Shown here piece by piece: positions 45,598-53,694 of a DNA stretch of 64,000 bases. Source of the DNA: Bacteroidota bacterium. Lineage in GTDB: Bacteria > Bacteroidota > Bacteroidia > Bacteroidales > F082. The DNA is taken from positions 1-64,000 of the forward strand of contig WOUZ01000012.1 in NCBI GenBank assembly GCA_009773165.1, in the 5' to 3' direction. The notes beneath the pieces were generated by a model. It was not told the origin of the DNA. It saw only the letters and a program-made list of their open reading frames with translations, and searched no databases. The position numbers and the translations under genes are program-made. Numbering within the stretch: position 1 is the first letter of the stretch; every line of letters begins with the position of its first letter.

Positions 45598-46545
45598 TTA
45601 GTTAATAATCAATTTTTTAGAGAATGAATTTCCACTATTCTCACGAATAGTTATCAGAATCATTGTTGACGGTAATTGCAGCGAAACAGCTGCTTGATTT
45701 CCTTCAATTTGTTGATTATGAAGGATTCTCCCTTGGATATCAGAAACGATTAATTCGCCTGAAATGGAATGGGGAAGTTGAACGGTAAGAAGCTGATCGA
45801 GATATTTAAATTTGGTTTGGGCAAGATAATTTTCAGTTGTTGCAGTGATTAACGATCCAAAAATTGAAACCATATCAAAACGACTTGTCCCTGCTGGTCC
45901 ATATGTGCTTGTGGATCGGGCGGCAAGATAAGCGCCAGCTGTTGGATCAAAATCAGATACAACACGAAAGCCCGCGTTGCTGTTATTGTTTAAGGCAGAA
46001 ATTGCAGTTAAATCAACTGCTCGCAGATTAAACCAGGTATCGCCTGTACCAGTTGGTTGCGGAACTACAGTAAATAATTGAGCATCGATCCATTCGGGGG
46101 TTGAGGCATTTACATCAGTGCAATATTGCATCATCCAGGTATTGGATGCAGTGTTGCTTAGACGCTGGTCGAAAACAAAAGAGATATGTTCATAACCAAG
46201 GGTACTCACATGAAATTGAACTCCTGCTGTTTTTGGCAAGGTTCCTTGAGCTGGGTAAGTGCTTGAATTCCAGCCAAAATTAGGTGGTGAGTTAGTTTCG
46301 GGGTCGGATGAACCTCCTGACGCAACTCCCGAAGCGAATGTAGCAGTCGTGCCGCCGGCAAGAGCAGCGAAACCAATTCCATTTTGTGTTGATGGCGATT
46401 CAGCGCCTCCAGGAATCTGATCAGCTGCCGGCCCGTTGAAGTTCCAACGCGTTATAAGATCTTGTGCGTTTAAACCTGTTGAAATGAAAATTCCGATGCA
46501 AATTATCAGAATCATTTTTTTTAAAAGAGTAAATTGTTTTTCCAT
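45598..46545 (-). CDS. T9SS-secreted protein, 315 aa
   Basis: Signal peptide at about residues 1-27 (ending GLNAQ), then a beta-rich body opening DLITRWNFNG, a phrase also found in the neighbouring 1539-aa protein in the form ITQWLFNVDG. The GVQFHVSTLGYEHISFVFDQRLS block also resembles segments there. The final 75 residues look like a T9SS sorting domain (VQLPHSISGELIVSDIQGRIL...SFSKKLIIN). So it appears to be a small relative and partner of the next gene, cotranscribed with it. Function unknown. No TAnnTTTG box was found in the 234-base upstream gap. Confidence 0.75.
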   Translation of the reverse strand: MEKQFTLLKKMILIICIGIFISTGLNAQDLITRWNFNGPAADQIPGGAESPSTQNGIGFAALAGGTTATFASGVASGGSSDPETNSPPNFGWNSSTYPAQGTLPKTAGVQFHVSTLGYEHISFVFDQRLSNTASNTWMMQYCTDVNASTPEWIDAQLFTVVPQPTGTGDTWFNLRAVDLTAISALNNNSNAGFRVVSDFDPTAGAYLAARSTSTYGPAGTSRFDMVSIFGSLITATTENYLAQTKFKYLDQLLTVQLPHSISGELIVSDIQGRILHNQQIEGNQAAVSLQLPSTMILITIRENSGNSFSKKLIIN

Positions 46546-46779
46546 AGCTATTTGTTTGATTATAAATAATATGCAATTTGATGATCTTTCAAATAAGTTA
46601 AAATGAAAGTAATGTACGAGATTAACTTTGTAAAGACCATGCTCCCCTTATTTGGAATCTGAGGGGATTGAACAAAGGGAGTGCAAAATAACAAAAAACA
46701 AGCATGTAACGCATGAATTTAGCGTTAAATGTTTGAGGAAAATCATGAAAAATGTGTGAAATCGATAGTGTTGATTAAA

Positions 46780-48246
46780 CTACAACTTGATTAATTCCAA
46801 ATCGCTGATTCCATTTCTGTTCAACACAAGCCGATAACGGTGATACGAAACATTATTCTCTGATTTCAGCTGCATGATTAAGTTGAGGTAATAAATCTTC
46901 TCTCCGGTAAGGATGGAAAAAGTCTTGTTTTTTTCGGTGTGAAAGAGTTGAAATTCAGGGTTATCCATTTTCATCAACATACCCGAAACGTTCAACCTTA
47001 TGATATCATTTATTCCGGCGAAGAAATAATCGCCACATTGATCAAGGCTTTTACGGTTGAGTTGAATGAGCTTACGATAAAGGATAATTTTCTCGTCGTT
47101 GTTTCTGTTATCTGCTTCTAAAATGGCAGAACGATTTCTGTATCTAATCACTTCTGTAGGAACTTTGTTTTCAGAAATAAAATCCATTGCCTCTTTACTC
47201 CAGCCTATATTATTGTTTTTGAGGCTTATACTTGTTTTGTGGTCAAAATAGTTTCGTCCTAGTTTGTAGGCAAAATAATAACGTCCAAGTTCTTTGATAC
47301 GATCTTTCAACATATAACTTACAACAAGTGCCACGAAGAAAGGCATTGTCAAATTGCCGTATTTTTGCTGGAAGGAGAATGCAATAGCTGTCGCAAAAAT
47401 CATGCTAACACCCGCTGCTATCGAGTAATAAATTTGCTCTTTAATGACTCCATCTTTCTTTTTGCGTGTAAAGAGAAAGAGCACATCTTCGGCATATTTT
47501 TTAAGAAGACCTAGCCTGTGAACTAATTCTCGATTTTGCATCAGGCTATTTTTTTCAACAATAGCATAGCCATTTTCTTTCTTATACTTGAATTCAGTTT
47601 TAATGACGTTTAACAGCGATTTTGCTGTTTCATTCTGAATAGGCTCACCAGGTTGATTGTATGAGCGAAGCAATCTAAAACAATGTTGTTCAATAATATT
47701 GCTTAAAAATTCATCTCCAAACCGGAAATAATTGATCAAATTTTGACCCACGGTTGGGGCATTTATTGTGTTCCAAAGCTGTCGGTAAGCGTTAGCAATA
47801 TGTTGAATATTTGTAATGAAGGCTGCTGTCAGAAACACATTATCTTCAGCTTTTTCCGAATGAAGAATATGATTCGTTTCGTTTCTGAGAGCACTTTTGA
47901 TGATAGAGAGAAACATTTTTATCTGATGCTCATACTCAGTTATGTTAGTTCGCGTTGGCTCCGAAGCGAGTTTTCTGAAAGCATTTTCGAGTTGCTTGAG
48001 AGGTGATTCGTTTCCGGATGCAATATCACGTAAAAGATAAACAGGTGTGATCAGACGGATATTTGATTTTAAGTCGCGGTAAAAATCTTTTTTATCATAA
48101 TTAGATGGATTGATATCCAGACTATTAGGAATGAATATCCAGGTATTAACTGCAAACTCACTCACTTTTTTCTTTTTTCTGGCTAGAAAACTCAGCTTAA
48201 GTTCAATAGAAAAACGGTTGTGTATTTTTACATTCTCTTCAATCAT
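46780..48246 (-). CDS. Hypothetical protein with two membrane helices, 488 aa
   Basis: I do not recognise a family. The N-terminal 270 residues are soluble and mostly helical, and two adjacent hydrophobic helices lie at about 280-300 and 305-320 (YYSIAAGVSMIFATAIAFSF, MPFFVALVVSYML). The C-terminal 160 residues are soluble, ending with a beta-rich stretch. The two-helix hairpin would leave both ends on the same, probably cytoplasmic, side. It starts 39 bases after the SLC13 transporter stop codon with no visible promoter, so it is probably cotranscribed and could modulate that transporter. Confidence 0.7.
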   Translation of the reverse strand: MIEENVKIHNRFSIELKLSFLARKKKKVSEFAVNTWIFIPNSLDINPSNYDKKDFYRDLKSNIRLITPVYLLRDIASGNESPLKQLENAFRKLASEPTRTNITEYEHQIKMFLSIIKSALRNETNHILHSEKAEDNVFLTAAFITNIQHIANAYRQLWNTINAPTVGQNLINYFRFGDEFLSNIIEQHCFRLLRSYNQPGEPIQNETAKSLLNVIKTEFKYKKENGYAIVEKNSLMQNRELVHRLGLLKKYAEDVLFLFTRKKKDGVIKEQIYYSIAAGVSMIFATAIAFSFQQKYGNLTMPFFVALVVSYMLKDRIKELGRYYFAYKLGRNYFDHKTSISLKNNNIGWSKEAMDFISENKVPTEVIRYRNRSAILEADNRNNDEKIILYRKLIQLNRKSLDQCGDYFFAGINDIIRLNVSGMLMKMDNPEFQLFHTEKNKTFSILTGEKIYYLNLIMQLKSENNVSYHRYRLVLNRNGISDLELIKL

Positions 48247-48285
48247 AGTTCGCTGTTAGACACCTGTATTAAATAATTTACTTTC

Positions 48286-49893
48286 TTAAAACAATCCATT
48301 TGGTGTTATTTCAAGCACTCTGAACCATGTTTGACCTGCAATGATTATAAAAAACCATGCAATGACCATCATTGTGAATCCGTATTTAAATGTATCTGCA
48401 TAAGTGTATTGATCAGTTTCATACAAAAGAGCGGCAGGTTTGCTATTAAAAGGTAACACATACACATGCTCAATCATAAAAGCGACAGGCAAAGCCAAAC
48501 TGATCACATCATATCCAAATCTTCCGGCTACCCCAATGGCGATAGGAACAAAAATCATGGTTCGCATAGTTTTTGATTGAAAAAGTAATGCGCTGAATGT
48601 CATAACTCCTGTCAACAAAACATAGAGTAGCCAAAAAGGAGTGTTTGAGGTAATGTTCAAGTGATCAAAAAAGGCATTAACACTTATTGCTGGCAAATCG
48701 GTGGCTTCAAAACCTGTTCCCAGCGCATAAGCTCCGGCTGAAAACAACATCAAATGCCACGGGATATCTACATCATTCCATTTTACAACACCGATGCGGG
48801 GTAGCAATGCAACGATAGCCCCAACAAATGCAACGGCTGTTGCGCTTATTCCGTGTAGTTTATCAGTAGCCCAGAATCCCAGAATTAAAACAAAAATAAC
48901 TACTGATTTGATTTCCAATACATTAACTTTTCCTAGTTTCTGATACTCCATCCTTAATCGATCCATTCCACCTTCAATTTGTGGAAGTCTTTCTTCTTTG
49001 GAAAGCGGAAAATATACTTTCATCGCTAAAATGTATCCAATAAACATGAGTCCAACCATAACAGGAAACATAGCCATCATCCAATCGGCAAAGAAAATGG
49101 TTTGGCCAACAGCACCACCGATCAATGCAGCAGCAAGTAAGTTGGCTCCCGATCCTGTTACAAATGCACCTGCTCCTATATTGATATTTAAAAGATTTTG
49201 AAGCACGATACTTCGCCCGAAATTATTCTTGTTTTCGCCACCTCTTGCGCCATAAATTGCAGCAATAACCATAAATATGGGTAGAAGTATTGCCGCTTTT
49301 GCCGTTGTGGCTGAGATAAAAGCTGATAGAATTAGATTGATTATGATAAAACTTATGAATATTGAGCTGGCGTTCTTTCCAAAACGAAGGATAAACCACA
49401 AAGCAAAACGTTTGGCAACACCAGTCGCTACAAGCATGCTTGCCAAAACGAATGACATGATATTGAGCCACATAACTGGGTGACCCAACTGAGCATAAGC
49501 TTGCTTTTCGGGCAAAACTCCGGTTAAAACCAAACTGATGATCAGAATCAACGAAGTAAGGTAGTTTGGAATGGCTTCTGTAATCCACAAAACAATAGCT
49601 GCTATGAAAATGCCTAACATAAGGTGGTTGTTTCTTGAGAAAAGTTCAGCGCCGGCTTTGTCGTAAACTTTTTTTGCTCCTGTAGTAAGCGTTTCGTAAT
49701 CAATAATTTTCAGAAAATCAAATTCCATAAGATAGCCAAAAACCAAAAAAGCAGCAATAGACAGTGGAATACCAACAATTGCGAGTGTTTTTTCAAGTTT
49801 GGATTTTGTTCTTTTTGGGAGCTTCTCGATGCGGTAGTTGTTCATATCGAGAGGATCGAAAACCTCTTTAGAAACGGTGTTTTTGATTTCCAT
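48286..49893 (-). CDS. SLC13/DASS family sodium-coupled anion symporter
   Basis: A 535-aa membrane protein of the divalent-anion:sodium symporter family, which takes up dicarboxylates, sulfate or phosphate with Na+. After a cytoplasmic N-terminus of about 38 residues it has about 11-12 helices. Family features include AIPNYLTSLIL (helix 3 region), the sodium-site-like SATTAKAAILLPIF and NAFFD...SNTPFWLLYVLLTGVMTFSALLFQSKTMRTMIFVPIA. The first loop SFISATTAKAA replaces the usual SNTATA and may alter substrate choice. A TAnnTTTG box lies 20 bases upstream of the ATG. Confidence 0.88.
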   Translation of the reverse strand: MEIKNTVSKEVFDPLDMNNYRIEKLPKRTKSKLEKTLAIVGIPLSIAAFLVFGYLMEFDFLKIIDYETLTTGAKKVYDKAGAELFSRNNHLMLGIFIAAIVLWITEAIPNYLTSLILIISLVLTGVLPEKQAYAQLGHPVMWLNIMSFVLASMLVATGVAKRFALWFILRFGKNASSIFISFIIINLILSAFISATTAKAAILLPIFMVIAAIYGARGGENKNNFGRSIVLQNLLNINIGAGAFVTGSGANLLAAALIGGAVGQTIFFADWMMAMFPVMVGLMFIGYILAMKVYFPLSKEERLPQIEGGMDRLRMEYQKLGKVNVLEIKSVVIFVLILGFWATDKLHGISATAVAFVGAIVALLPRIGVVKWNDVDIPWHLMLFSAGAYALGTGFEATDLPAISVNAFFDHLNITSNTPFWLLYVLLTGVMTFSALLFQSKTMRTMIFVPIAIGVAGRFGYDVISLALPVAFMIEHVYVLPFNSKPAALLYETDQYTYADTFKYGFTMMVIAWFFIIIAGQTWFRVLEITPNGLF

Positions 49894-49913
49894 AAATTTA
49901 CAGGTGCTTCAGA

Positions 49914-49921
49914 CAAAAATA
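49914..49921 (-). promoter_or_regulatory. Candidate -7 box for the SLC13 unit
   Basis: TATTTTTG on the minus strand, an exact TAnnTTTG match, 20 bases before the ATG at 49893. Confidence 0.5.
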
Positions 49922-49973
49922 GTCATTCTTTACGCAGAAAAATGGTTGCTAATAGGATAAAGGGAATAGTAAG

Positions 49974-50025
49974 AAAGAAAACTGACTCCAATTTTTGTAC
50001 ACTGAGCACAATCAGAGTCAGTTTT
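49974..50025 (-). terminator. Rho-independent terminator closing the phosphate operon
   Basis: AAAACTGACTC (49978-49988) pairs perfectly with GAGTCAGTTTT (50015-50025) around a 26-base loop; on the minus strand a T-rich tail follows (49974-49981). It lies 10 bases after the last gene of the operon. Confidence 0.8.
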
Positions 50026-50035
50026 CATTGAGAAA

Positions 50036-50503
50036 CTACCACTTTTTAAACGGATTTTTCATCAACATGGAGTTGTAATATTTAACATTTCCGGTAACTT
50101 CTTGTCCCAGCCACGATGGTTTTTCGAAGCTTTCGTTCTCAGCAGATAATTCCACTTCGGCTACCGTCAGACCTTCATTTTCGCCATAAAATTCGTCGAC
50201 TTCAAAAGTGTGAGGGCCGGCTTTAACCAGAAAGCGTGTTTTATCAATCACACCAGGTTCGCATATTTTGAGCAGTTCATCAACTTCAGCAACCGGTATT
50301 TCCTTTTCCCATTCATAACGACTTGCTCCAGAATCACTTCCGATGCCTTTGATTGTTATAAAACCTTTATCACCTTTAATTCTAACCCTAACTGTACGTT
50401 CAGGGACAGAAGAAAGATAACCTTGTGTGATGCGTGTAGCTTTTTGAGCTTCACTTTTAAAATCACCATTAACCAAAAACTTGCGTTCAATTTCCTGTGC
50501 CAT
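50036..50503 (-). CDS. CYTH domain protein (triphosphate tunnel metalloenzyme)
   Basis: A 155-aa protein of the CYTH/TTM superfamily, which hydrolyses or forms triphosphate bonds inside an eight-stranded tunnel. The defining ExExK motif is EIERK (residues 4-8), and tunnel-lining charged residues are seen in TVRVRIKGDKGFITIKG, RYEWEKEIP, DKTRFLV, EVDEFYGENEGLTVAEVEL. The length matches the short bacterial class, several of which are inorganic tripolyphosphatases. It is the last gene of the phosphate operon, three bases after another CYTH-like gene, which suits a role in releasing phosphate from tripolyphosphate. Confidence 0.9.
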   Translation of the reverse strand: MAQEIERKFLVNGDFKSEAQKATRITQGYLSSVPERTVRVRIKGDKGFITIKGIGSDSGASRYEWEKEIPVAEVDELLKICEPGVIDKTRFLVKAGPHTFEVDEFYGENEGLTVAEVELSAENESFEKPSWLGQEVTGNVKYYNSMLMKNPFKKW

Positions 50504-50506
50504 GGT

Positions 50507-51148
50507 TTAATTTGCTAAAGGTTTGTCAATCATGCCAATAACTCTTTTAATAGCCTGTAAGTAGTTAATGTTTTCTACTCCTTCGAGGCCAACATCTTTT
50601 ACAGTCTTGAGGATATCATCAACTTCTGTTGATTCGGAATTGATAGTGACAATTTTAGCGCCATTGATAAGCACTTCACCAAATTCGCAAATCGAATTGT
50701 TAACCATATATCCAAGTCGTTGTTTATGAACTTTAACAGCAGCAAGATCGGGATGTTGACGAATCATTTCGATAAATTCTTCGTATGTAATAATATCGTT
50801 TTCCAGCACTGGCATTTCAACCATAAACGCTGGAAACACCTCATTTACAAGTACCTCAGCTTTTATTGGGAATTCACCTTTCATCAGCGGATTCCATTGT
50901 TCAAGTCCATCCACAGTTTGAACATAGGTTTTGATATCCATTTTACCATCGCGGATCTTCGTGTTATTAATATCGTTGGTCCGTGAAATGATATAGATCT
51001 CGTCAGAATGGCGTTCCCAAACTTTTTCAGGAATTGGAGCAGAAAGACGCGCCATTCTGAAATGAGCTTTATCGAAGTTTTGGCCGAAGGTTCTATACTC
51101 AAAACGCGGTTTTGAGATTTCTCCAATTTGCATTTTTTCTTGTGTCAT
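50507..51148 (-). CDS. Divergent CYTH-like protein, 213 aa
   Basis: The sequence resembles a CYTH domain without the classic N-terminal ExExK: FEYRTFG (17-23) stands in its place, then EIYIISRTNDINNTKIRDGKMDIK (written here only as its key parts: a YIIS strand, then KIRDG and DIK) follows the family's strand pattern, and GLEQWNPLMKGEFPI continues it. This spacing is seen in CYTH relatives of unknown function. The C-terminal 100 residues form an alpha/beta region. I prefer ATG 51148 to an in-frame ATG at 51181. It is three bases from the canonical CYTH gene, so the pair is translationally linked. Confidence 0.65.
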   Translation of the reverse strand: MTQEKMQIGEISKPRFEYRTFGQNFDKAHFRMARLSAPIPEKVWERHSDEIYIISRTNDINNTKIRDGKMDIKTYVQTVDGLEQWNPLMKGEFPIKAEVLVNEVFPAFMVEMPVLENDIITYEEFIEMIRQHPDLAAVKVHKQRLGYMVNNSICEFGEVLINGAKIVTINSESTEVDDILKTVKDVGLEGVENINYLQAIKRVIGMIDKPLAN

Positions 51149-51209
51149 ATTCTTAAAAAATGGGTTCTTATCAGGGCGCAAGCAGCACCCTGATAAGAAT
51201 GTTTGTTAA

Positions 51210-53669
51210 CTATCTTCCTCTTTTAGCACCGTTATTTGAAGTGCCACGAGTTATTGTCTCGAGTAATTGCCAGCTATCCGTTCCGTCAGGTTTACGGCCA
51301 TAGGATTGAGTTTCTGACATAGAAGGGATTACAACATGGTCAATTACAGTGCCATCAACCTGTTCGAACCAAACCTCGTCGCCACCACTTGATAATCCGA
51401 AACCTGAAGCATCATCATCATCAACAACGATAACATAGAACCCTTTCGACGGGATGATAGTCCCTGCAGGAAACTCTTTTTTGGGTTTCGTTCCCGACTG
51501 ACCACCTGCGTCATAGATTTTGAATCCGCTGATATCAACTTCAACATCAGAATCATTGTAAATTTCAATCCAGTCAGGATTTCCAACAACACCGCGTGAG
51601 TAAGCTTCGTTCATTAATACAATGATTCCACCTGGTGTTTCGTTTGAGTTTGCAGCTCCTGGTGTAACAGTCATCATAACCTGAAGGTTTTCACTACCAT
51701 CAGGAAAACGTCCGAAAGAAGTATTTACTTCCAATGCAGGGAACTCAATGCTATCAACAACAACACCTTCAAGGTTTTCGAACCATACTTTTTCGCCGCC
51801 TGACGATAGTCCAAACCCACTTTCAGTACCATTATCAACAATAATTACCACAAATCCTTTTGATGGAATTGTTGCGCCGGCGGGGAATTCCATTTTTGGT
51901 TTTGTGCCGGCCTGGCCACCGCTATCGTATATTTTCCAGCCTGAGAGATCGATTGGTGCATCACCATCATTAAATATCTCAACCCAATCTGGTGCTTCAG
52001 TTGTTCCGCGGGAATAAACTTCGTTCATCACTACATCAACAGCTTGTGGAACACTATTGCTGTTTGGTGCACCTTTGGTAACTGTTTCCAAAACCTGAAT
52101 GTTTTCAGTACCATCGGGATATCTTCCAAACGACTGATTCTCAAGTAGTGCGGGAAACTCTATGCTGTCAACAGCCATTGAAGTGTTATCGAGCCAGACC
52201 TTTTCACCGTTGCTGGATAGACCAAAACCTGTTGCGGTACCATCATCGACAGTTATAACAAGGAATCCTTTGGCGGCAATGGTTGTGCCGGCAGGGATTT
52301 CCATTTTGGGTTTCGTGCCACTCTGACCCCCGCTGTCATAAACTTTCCAACCTGACATGTCAACAGGAGCATCGCCGTCGTTATATAGTTCAATCCAATC
52401 AGGTTCTTCGGTAGTTCCCTTTGAGTAGATTTCATTTAGGACAACTTTTACAGCGATTGGGATGAGGTCGCTATTTGGAGCTCCTTTGGTAACTGTTTCA
52501 AGAATCTGCATTGTTGAAGTGCCATCAGGGAAACATCCATACGATTGGGTAAGTGTCAAAGCTGGAAATGTAACATCTTTAGCTACAACACCTTGTGGGT
52601 TTTCAAGCCAGATTTGTTCGCCATTTGATGACAATCCGAATCCTGACTCAGCTTCATCATCAACGACAATTACAAAGAATCCTTTTGCCGGTACTTTTGT
52701 GCCAGCAGGAAGGTCTTTCTTAGGTTTGCTACCTGATTGTCCGCCGCTATCGTATATTTTCCATCCGGTAAGGTCAGCTTCAAAAGGAGAGGCATTGTAG
52801 ATTTCAACCCAATCAGGGTCTTCAGTTGTGCCTTGTGAGAAAACTTCATTGATATAAAGTACTGGTAAAGGAATTTCAGTGGAATTTGCAGCTCCGCGGC
52901 TAATGGTATTCATAATTTCCCAGGTTGCGCCACCATCAGGAATTCGGCCATAGGATTGAGTTGGCTCAAAAGCAGGGAAGGTGACGTTGTCAATAAGATT
53001 TCCTGCAGCGTTTTCAAACCAAATTTGTTCTCCTGCGCTTGACATTCCAAAACCACTTTCTGTACCATCATCAACCACAAGCACAAAGAAGCCTTTAGCC
53101 GGAATTACAGTGCCAGCGGGAACTTCTTTCTTAGGTTTTGCACCTGATTGTCCACCACTATCGTAAACCTTATAACCACTAATATCGGCAGCAGCATCCG
53201 AAGCATTGTAAAATTCAACCCAATCAGGGTCATCAACAATACCGCGGGAATAAACTTCGTTCATTAAAACGAGAGCAGCACCAATTGTATAAGCACCTGT
53301 TGAGGTTGGTGCACCATCTGGAGCAACAGCAATCAACCCGGATTTATTTGTAGCCTCGATGTAATAATTGACTGTTGCGCCGTCAGCTTGTCCGGGAATT
53401 TGTCCGCTGTACATATTCGCTGTAGCCGAGCTGCTCATTGCAACAGAAGTGAAACTACCACCATTTGCGGAATAATAAAGTTTAACAGCCGTAACGCCAT
53501 CTAAATCAGTAACTTTTGCTAAAACCGTAACTGTTTGATTTGCAATTGGAGCTTGAGGACTGATTGATAAATCAGAGATTGAGGGAGCGCCTTTATAAAT
53601 TTCGTCCTTAACACAGCCAGTAAAAAGGCTCAACAGGACCATAGATAAAATAAATATTTTCGTTTTCAT
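51210..53669 (-). CDS. Lipoprotein with five tandem lamin-tail domains
   Basis: An 819-aa exported protein. A lipobox (SLFTGC) predicts lipidation at Cys19. Residues about 26-128 form an Ig-like beta domain (TVTVLAKVTDLDGVTAVKLYY). Residues 132-819 are five repeats of 137-138 residues, each a lamin-tail (LTD) fold: LMNEVYSRG, DPDWVEFYN, DISGYKVYDSGGQSG, GFGMSSAGEQIWFEN and SYGRIPDGG recur in every copy. LTD domains in secreted bacterial proteins often accompany nucleases and phosphatases and are thought to bind surfaces or nucleic acid. No catalytic domain is present. It lies 25 bases after the porin gene inside the phosphate operon, so a phosphate-source-binding role is plausible. Confidence 0.85.
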   Translation of the reverse strand: MKTKIFILSMVLLSLFTGCVKDEIYKGAPSISDLSISPQAPIANQTVTVLAKVTDLDGVTAVKLYYSANGGSFTSVAMSSSATANMYSGQIPGQADGATVNYYIEATNKSGLIAVAPDGAPTSTGAYTIGAALVLMNEVYSRGIVDDPDWVEFYNASDAAADISGYKVYDSGGQSGAKPKKEVPAGTVIPAKGFFVLVVDDGTESGFGMSSAGEQIWFENAAGNLIDNVTFPAFEPTQSYGRIPDGGATWEIMNTISRGAANSTEIPLPVLYINEVFSQGTTEDPDWVEIYNASPFEADLTGWKIYDSGGQSGSKPKKDLPAGTKVPAKGFFVIVVDDEAESGFGLSSNGEQIWLENPQGVVAKDVTFPALTLTQSYGCFPDGTSTMQILETVTKGAPNSDLIPIAVKVVLNEIYSKGTTEEPDWIELYNDGDAPVDMSGWKVYDSGGQSGTKPKMEIPAGTTIAAKGFLVITVDDGTATGFGLSSNGEKVWLDNTSMAVDSIEFPALLENQSFGRYPDGTENIQVLETVTKGAPNSNSVPQAVDVVMNEVYSRGTTEAPDWVEIFNDGDAPIDLSGWKIYDSGGQAGTKPKMEFPAGATIPSKGFVVIIVDNGTESGFGLSSGGEKVWFENLEGVVVDSIEFPALEVNTSFGRFPDGSENLQVMMTVTPGAANSNETPGGIIVLMNEAYSRGVVGNPDWIEIYNDSDVEVDISGFKIYDAGGQSGTKPKKEFPAGTIIPSKGFYVIVVDDDDASGFGLSSGGDEVWFEQVDGTVIDHVVIPSMSETQSYGRKPDGTDSWQLLETITRGTSNNGAKRGR
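51213..53276 (-). repeat. Five tandem coding repeats of about 412 bases
   Basis: In transcription order the units are 53276-52866, 52865-52452, 52451-52041, 52040-51627 and 51626-51213, matching residues 132-268, 269-406, 407-543, 544-681 and 682-819. The conserved NE dipeptide recurs at residues 137, 274, 412, 549 and 687. Units 3 and 4 look closest to each other (shared TTEEPDW/TTEAPDW, DGDAP, KPKME, QAVDVV). The repeats are diverged at DNA level, so they are not an assembly artefact. Confidence 0.9.
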
Positions 53670-53694
53670 GTTTATTAAAATTTAATTTAAAAGA

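Noticed and set aside
46643-46667. TCCCCT/AGGGGA hairpin as a terminator for the 46780 gene
   Set aside because: The stem is only six base pairs and no T run follows on the minus strand.
51213-53276. Tandem repeats of about 412 bases as a possible assembly artefact or CRISPR-like array
   Set aside because: The units are diverged at DNA level, remain in one reading frame, and encode a conserved fold; unit length and absence of short identical repeats rule out CRISPR.
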